Source: Spongiactinospora sp. TRM90649
Lineage (GTDB): Bacteria; Actinomycetota; Actinomycetes; Streptosporangiales; Streptosporangiaceae
Direction: 5' to 3'
NCBI RefSeq assembly: GCF_029382225.1
Contig: NZ_JARLTC010000010.1
Span: 124,001-188,000 of the forward strand
DNA: 64,000 nt
This document shows, in pieces, positions 60,822-64,000 of this stretch (its first letter is position 1; every line of letters begins with the position of its first letter). Both the position numbers and the translations under genes were made by a program. The notes beneath the pieces are model-generated. The model was not told the DNA's origin. It made no database searches and saw only the letters and a list, made by a program, of their open reading frames with translations.

Positions 60822-63707
60822 GTCCTTCACCAGCCCTCCCGAAGCCGGGGTGACGGTGAGCCAGGCCGAATCGCTGGTGGCCTCGTAAGGTGTTGGCCAC
60901 CCTTGGTTGGTGAGGGTGATGGTGGCGGTCGTGGTGCCGCCGGTGAGGTTCAGTTCGGCGGGCGTGGCGATGATCTTGCCGGTGATGAGTTCGGTGTTCA
61001 TCGTGGTGATCGCGCCGTGGGTGACGGTCACGTCTTTGTACGTGGTGCCGTAGTTCGGCGCGTTGACCTTGGCGTTGTGGGCTCCGGCGCGGATCTGGCC
61101 GGTGAAGACGCCGTCCGCGCCGGTGGTGTAGGTGGCGACGTCGGGGAACTCCACGGTGGCGTTCGCCACGGGTTCGTCGTCGTTGGCGTCGGTGACCGTG
61201 CCGCGCACCACGCCGTAGTCGGCGGCGGTGAAGGTCAGGCTCTGGTCGTTCTTGATCGACGGGGTGTTGTAGGAGTACTGCAGGGCGTCGGTCGTACCGG
61301 TGTTCTGGATGCCGATCGTGGCGTCCAAGCCCTGGTCGAACGCGTTGTCCACGTCCTTGTAGCGGTAGCCGATCGTGCCGTCCTCGCCGAGCAGCACGGA
61401 GAACGTGACGCGCGGCTCGCCCTGCTGAGGGATCGCGGCGTCTCGCCACTCGATCACGAAGGACCGGTGGGGGGCGGTGCCGACCGTGGCGGTGTAGACC
61501 CCGGCATCCGCCGGCATGATCAGATCGTCCCAGAAGGGGAAGACGGCCACGTTGACGTCCGCACTCGGCAGCGGGCCGTTCTCCTGGGGCGGATCGGGCT
61601 CGGCGAAGGTGGCGTAGCCGTCGGTGGACACCCAGACCTGGGAGTAGGCGTCGCCGTAGAACGGCACCGGGAACGGCAGTGCCACCTCCTCGATCGCGTA
61701 GGAGCCGGTGAGCGCGAGCCGTTCGGTGCCCGCCGCGAACGGTTCCCGGCCGCCGGCGCAGGAGTAGCCGAAGTCGTCACGACGCACTGAGAGACCGAAG
61801 TCCTTGGTCACGTTCCCGGCCACGGTGACCTGTGCGGCGGCGGTGCCGACGCAGAGCGAGTCACCGGCGACCTCCAGCCGGTAGGAGCCGTGCGGCAGGG
61901 TCATCTCGTAGTGCCCGGAGGCGTCGGTGACCGCCTTGACCGGCGTGCCGGTCGCGGTGACCGTGGCGCGCTCCTCGGGGCCGTCGCCCCGGGTGATCGA
62001 ACCGGTGATCACGGCGGTGGGCCGCTTGGTCAGCGTGGCGTCGGCGGTGGCGGTCTGCCCGTCGGTCACGGTCACGGTCGTGGCGGCGGAGGTGTCGTAC
62101 CCGAACCTGGAGGCGGTGACCTGGTAGACGCCGGGCGGGAGACGCAACATGGAGTAGGCGCCGTTCTCGGCGACGGCCACCGTACGGCGGGTCGGCCCGT
62201 TCACGGTCACCTCCGATCCGGGCAGCGCCGCGCCGTTCGCGGTGACCGTGCCGGTGAGGCCGCCGAGAGGTTCGGCGGGGGCCGCCTGGACGGCGGCGTA
62301 CGCGTCCAGACGACCTTCGCCATAGACGTTGTTGTCGGCCGGCGTCCCGCCGCAGCGGGTGTCCGACACGTCATGTGCGGTGCCGTCCAGCGCCTGGCGG
62401 GTGGCGGCGACGTCACCGCGCAGCGCGGGCGCGGCCGACCACATCAGCGCCACCGCCCCCGCCACGTGCGGCGACGCCTGGGACGTGCCGGACGTGACCG
62501 TGTATCCGGCGGGCACCGCCGAGCGGACCCGGCTTCCCGGGGCGGAGATGTTGGGTTTGATCTCGGTGTACTTGTCCGAGCCGCGACTGGAGCGGCCCCA
62601 GATCGAGTCGTTGTCCTCCAGGGCGCCGGCGCTGTAGCTCTCCGGGTACAGCCCGGGGGTGTAGATCGTGTCGCAGGCCGACCCCGCGTTGCCGCTTGCG
62701 AACATCGGGAAGATGCCCGCGGCGACCCATCTCCTGACGATGTCCCGGTACCAGTCGTCGTATCTGGTTGGGTTGATCCAGGAGTTGTTGACGATGTCGG
62801 GGGCGAGGTCGAAACGGGGGTTCTGGCCGTTCAGGTCGGTGGGGGCGATGAGCCATTCACCGCTCGCGAGCAGGGTGTCCTCCTCGCAGATGTTGTTGTC
62901 GCACCCCCTGACGGCGATCCATCGGGCGCCGGGGGCGACCCCGATGCCGTCCTGGCCGACGATGATGCCGGCCACGTGCGTGCCGTGGCTGGTGCGGTCG
63001 CACGGCCTGGAACGGGGGCAGACCTGATCGGGATCGAACCAGTTGTAGTCGTGGTCCACGCGGCCGTCGGAGTGCCTGCCCCGGTACTGCCCGGCCAGTG
63101 CGGGATGCTCGGACTCCACCCCGCTGTCGAGGATGGCCACGACGATGCCTTCGCCTCGGTTGTTCTGTTCGTTCCAGACGCGGGGGGCGTTGATCCGGTC
63201 GATGTTCCATTCGACGGCGTTGGCCGTCTTCTTCTGTGGCCGCGCCTTGTCCGGTACGGGTTTCGGGATCGCGGCCCGGCCGACCGGCTCGATGGCGGTG
63301 ACCTCGGGCAGAGCGGCGATGTCGGCGGCCAGCTTCGGATCGGCGGTGACCTTGACGGTGTTGGAGATCCAGAAGGGGGTGTGCTCGGCCTTGCGTTCGG
63401 TCAGCAGTTTGCGGAGCGTGGCCTGGGACTTCTTGGCGAAGGCGGTCTGGGCGTCGTAGACGGCCTTGCCCTTCGCGGCCTTGGTGGTGGCCTTGCGGGC
63501 GGCGGTGATGTCGGCTTCGCCCTTGAGCCGGACCATGAAGGTGGCCTTGCCGTCCTTCAGATCGGTCAAGACCGCTTTGTCGATCTTGGCGGGTGGTCGC
63601 GGCTCGGCGCTCGCCGTCTGGTGGGGGACGAGCAGGCCGAGCCCGGCGAGCAGGCCCACGAGCGTGCGGGCGAGGATCGGCCGCCTGCGCGGCGGGGGGT
63701 GGGACAC
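60699..63707 (-). CDS. Secreted subtilase (S8) with I9-like propeptide and carboxypeptidase-regulatory-like repeats
   Basis: 1002 residues from the GTG at 63707, preceded by GGAG. Signal peptide (ILARTLVGLLAGLGLLVPHQTASA), an I9-like propeptide (about 55-150), then the S8 domain with Asp194 (AILDSGVESEHPAL), His241 (SHGTHVAGII), Asn340 (ASGN) and Ser409 (SGTSQASPHVAG). Downstream are three CarboxypepD_reg-like beta sandwiches (GTVTANGAALPGSEVTV; GSITRGDGPEERATVTA; GTVTDANDDEPVANATV) and a C-terminal BACON-like repeat. Extracellular protease. Confidence 0.94.
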   Translation of the reverse strand: MSHPPPRRRPILARTLVGLLAGLGLLVPHQTASAEPRPPAKIDKAVLTDLKDGKATFMVRLKGEADITAARKATTKAAKGKAVYDAQTAFAKKSQATLRKLLTERKAEHTPFWISNTVKVTADPKLAADIAALPEVTAIEPVGRAAIPKPVPDKARPQKKTANAVEWNIDRINAPRVWNEQNNRGEGIVVAILDSGVESEHPALAGQYRGRHSDGRVDHDYNWFDPDQVCPRSRPCDRTSHGTHVAGIIVGQDGIGVAPGARWIAVRGCDNNICEEDTLLASGEWLIAPTDLNGQNPRFDLAPDIVNNSWINPTRYDDWYRDIVRRWVAAGIFPMFASGNAGSACDTIYTPGLYPESYSAGALEDNDSIWGRSSRGSDKYTEIKPNISAPGSRVRSAVPAGYTVTSGTSQASPHVAGAVALMWSAAPALRGDVAATRQALDGTAHDVSDTRCGGTPADNNVYGEGRLDAYAAVQAAPAEPLGGLTGTVTANGAALPGSEVTVNGPTRRTVAVAENGAYSMLRLPPGVYQVTASRFGYDTSAATTVTVTDGQTATADATLTKRPTAVITGSITRGDGPEERATVTATGTPVKAVTDASGHYEMTLPHGSYRLEVAGDSLCVGTAAAQVTVAGNVTKDFGLSVRRDDFGYSCAGGREPFAAGTERLALTGSYAIEEVALPFPVPFYGDAYSQVWVSTDGYATFAEPDPPQENGPLPSADVNVAVFPFWDDLIMPADAGVYTATVGTAPHRSFVIEWRDAAIPQQGEPRVTFSVLLGEDGTIGYRYKDVDNAFDQGLDATIGIQNTGTTDALQYSYNTPSIKNDQSLTFTAADYGVVRGTVTDANDDEPVANATVEFPDVATYTTGADGVFTGQIRAGAHNAKVNAPNYGTTYKDVTVTHGAITTMNTELITGKIIATPAELNLTGGTTTATITLTNQGWPTPYEATSDSAWLTVTPASGGLVKDQTATLTVTATGGETERSGKITINSTSGRKPVIEIPVTITQ

Positions 63708-63816
63708 GAGGTCTCCTTTACTGGAAAGGTCGGGCCTTTACCCTCCAGCGGACCGGTATCTATCCGGCAGACCGTTCGGTGCTCATTACGACGCGTGATC
63801 AGGATCGGGCAGGCCG

Positions 63817-63849
63817 GGAGCGGCGGGGACGTGGGGTCTCCGCCGCTCC
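63817..63849 (-). terminator. Hairpin terminator of the partial subtilase paralogue
   Basis: Same GGAGCGGCGG/CCGCCGCTCC stem as at 60638-60670, 28 bp past the stop at 63878. Confidence 0.55.
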
Positions 63850-63877
63850 GGTGTTCAGCCGATGGGCCTTTCGATGG

Positions 63878-64000
63878 TCATTGGGTGATGGTGACGGGGA
63901 TTTCGATGACGGGTTTACGGCCGCTGGTGGATGTGATGGTGATCTTGCCGTTGCGTTCGGTGGCGGCTGCGGTGGCGGTGATGGTGAGGGTGGCGGTCTG
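63878..64000 (-). CDS. 3' end of a second, tandem subtilase-like gene (partial)
   Basis: Only the last 40 codons are visible, on the minus strand: QTATLTITATAAATERNGKI, then TSTSGRKPVIEIPVTITQ and a stop. This is 85 percent or so identical to the end of the neighbouring subtilase (QTATLTVTATGGETERSGKI...). The hairpin at 63817-63849 is its terminator. The rest lies beyond the window, so the catalytic part is unseen; homology over the tail is the only support. Confidence 0.75.
   Translation of the reverse strand, partial: QTATLTITATAAATERNGKITITSTSGRKPVIEIPVTITQ

Larger units (their letters stand above)
63817..64000. repeat. Duplicated subtilase 3' end and terminator, copy 2
   Basis: Counterpart of 60638-60821, offset 3179 bp; it continues past the window edge. 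Confidence 0.85.

Overview
This is high-GC actinobacterial chromosome. The gene set (complete Pup-proteasome system, TatAC, HelY, many GTG starts, leaderless promoters) and its style point to Streptosporangiales (Streptosporangiaceae-like); that placement is my inference from gene content, since no rRNA or tRNA lies in the window. No CRISPR array, prophage or insertion sequence is visible.

Layout. 1-7.5 kb: 3' part of a site-2 protease, an FAD/NAD(P) protein, a membrane protein, an FHA protein, a Kef-type antiporter and a small Ser/Thr kinase. 7.5-15.6 kb: an accessory island with a secreted protein, a GAF protein, an ECF sigma factor with a partner ORF, a cytosolic subtilisin-like protease and, divergently, a TPR-CHAT (caspase-like) protein with a small ORF. 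Two of its transcription units share an identical 20-bp dyad (ATGAGTA-N6-TACTCAT). This is the best candidate for an undescribed system: two proteases wired to a sigma factor. 15.6-44.5 kb: the Pup-proteasome region trmI, mpa, dop, pup, prcB, prcA, pafA, pafB, pafC, tatA, tatC, DAG-kinase-like, helY. It is interrupted between pup and prcB by about 7 kb holding a SnoaL-like gene, two broken gene tails and a five-gene ABC transporter/PHP-hydrolase operon.

44.5-50.5 kb: 5'-3' exonuclease, Xaa-Pro peptidase, acyl-CoA dehydrogenase, secreted two-repeat protein, Nudix hydrolase, Thg1-family 3'-5' polymerase and an AsnC regulator. 50.5-56.1 kb: a regulator fragment, SpoIIE-type phosphatase, M14 peptidase, decayed amidohydrolase, a membrane protein with a permease-prefix domain and two small secreted proteins (one beta/gamma-crystallin-like). 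56.3-60.2 kb: a MoxR AAA+ / VWA-metallopeptidase operon. 60.7-64 kb: a large secreted subtilase and the 3' end of a tandem paralogue sharing the same C-terminus and terminator.

How it works together. Pup (ending GGQ) is deamidated by Dop, ligated to substrates by PafA and threaded by Mpa (C-terminal GQYL) into the PrcBA 20S core; PafB/PafC are WYL-domain regulators in the same neighbourhood. Many genes are probably transcribed as leaderless mRNAs from TAnnnT boxes 6-7 nt before the start codon. Four loci show decay: a two-gene deletion scar, a regulator fragment, a gutted amidohydrolase and a frameshifted lipid kinase.
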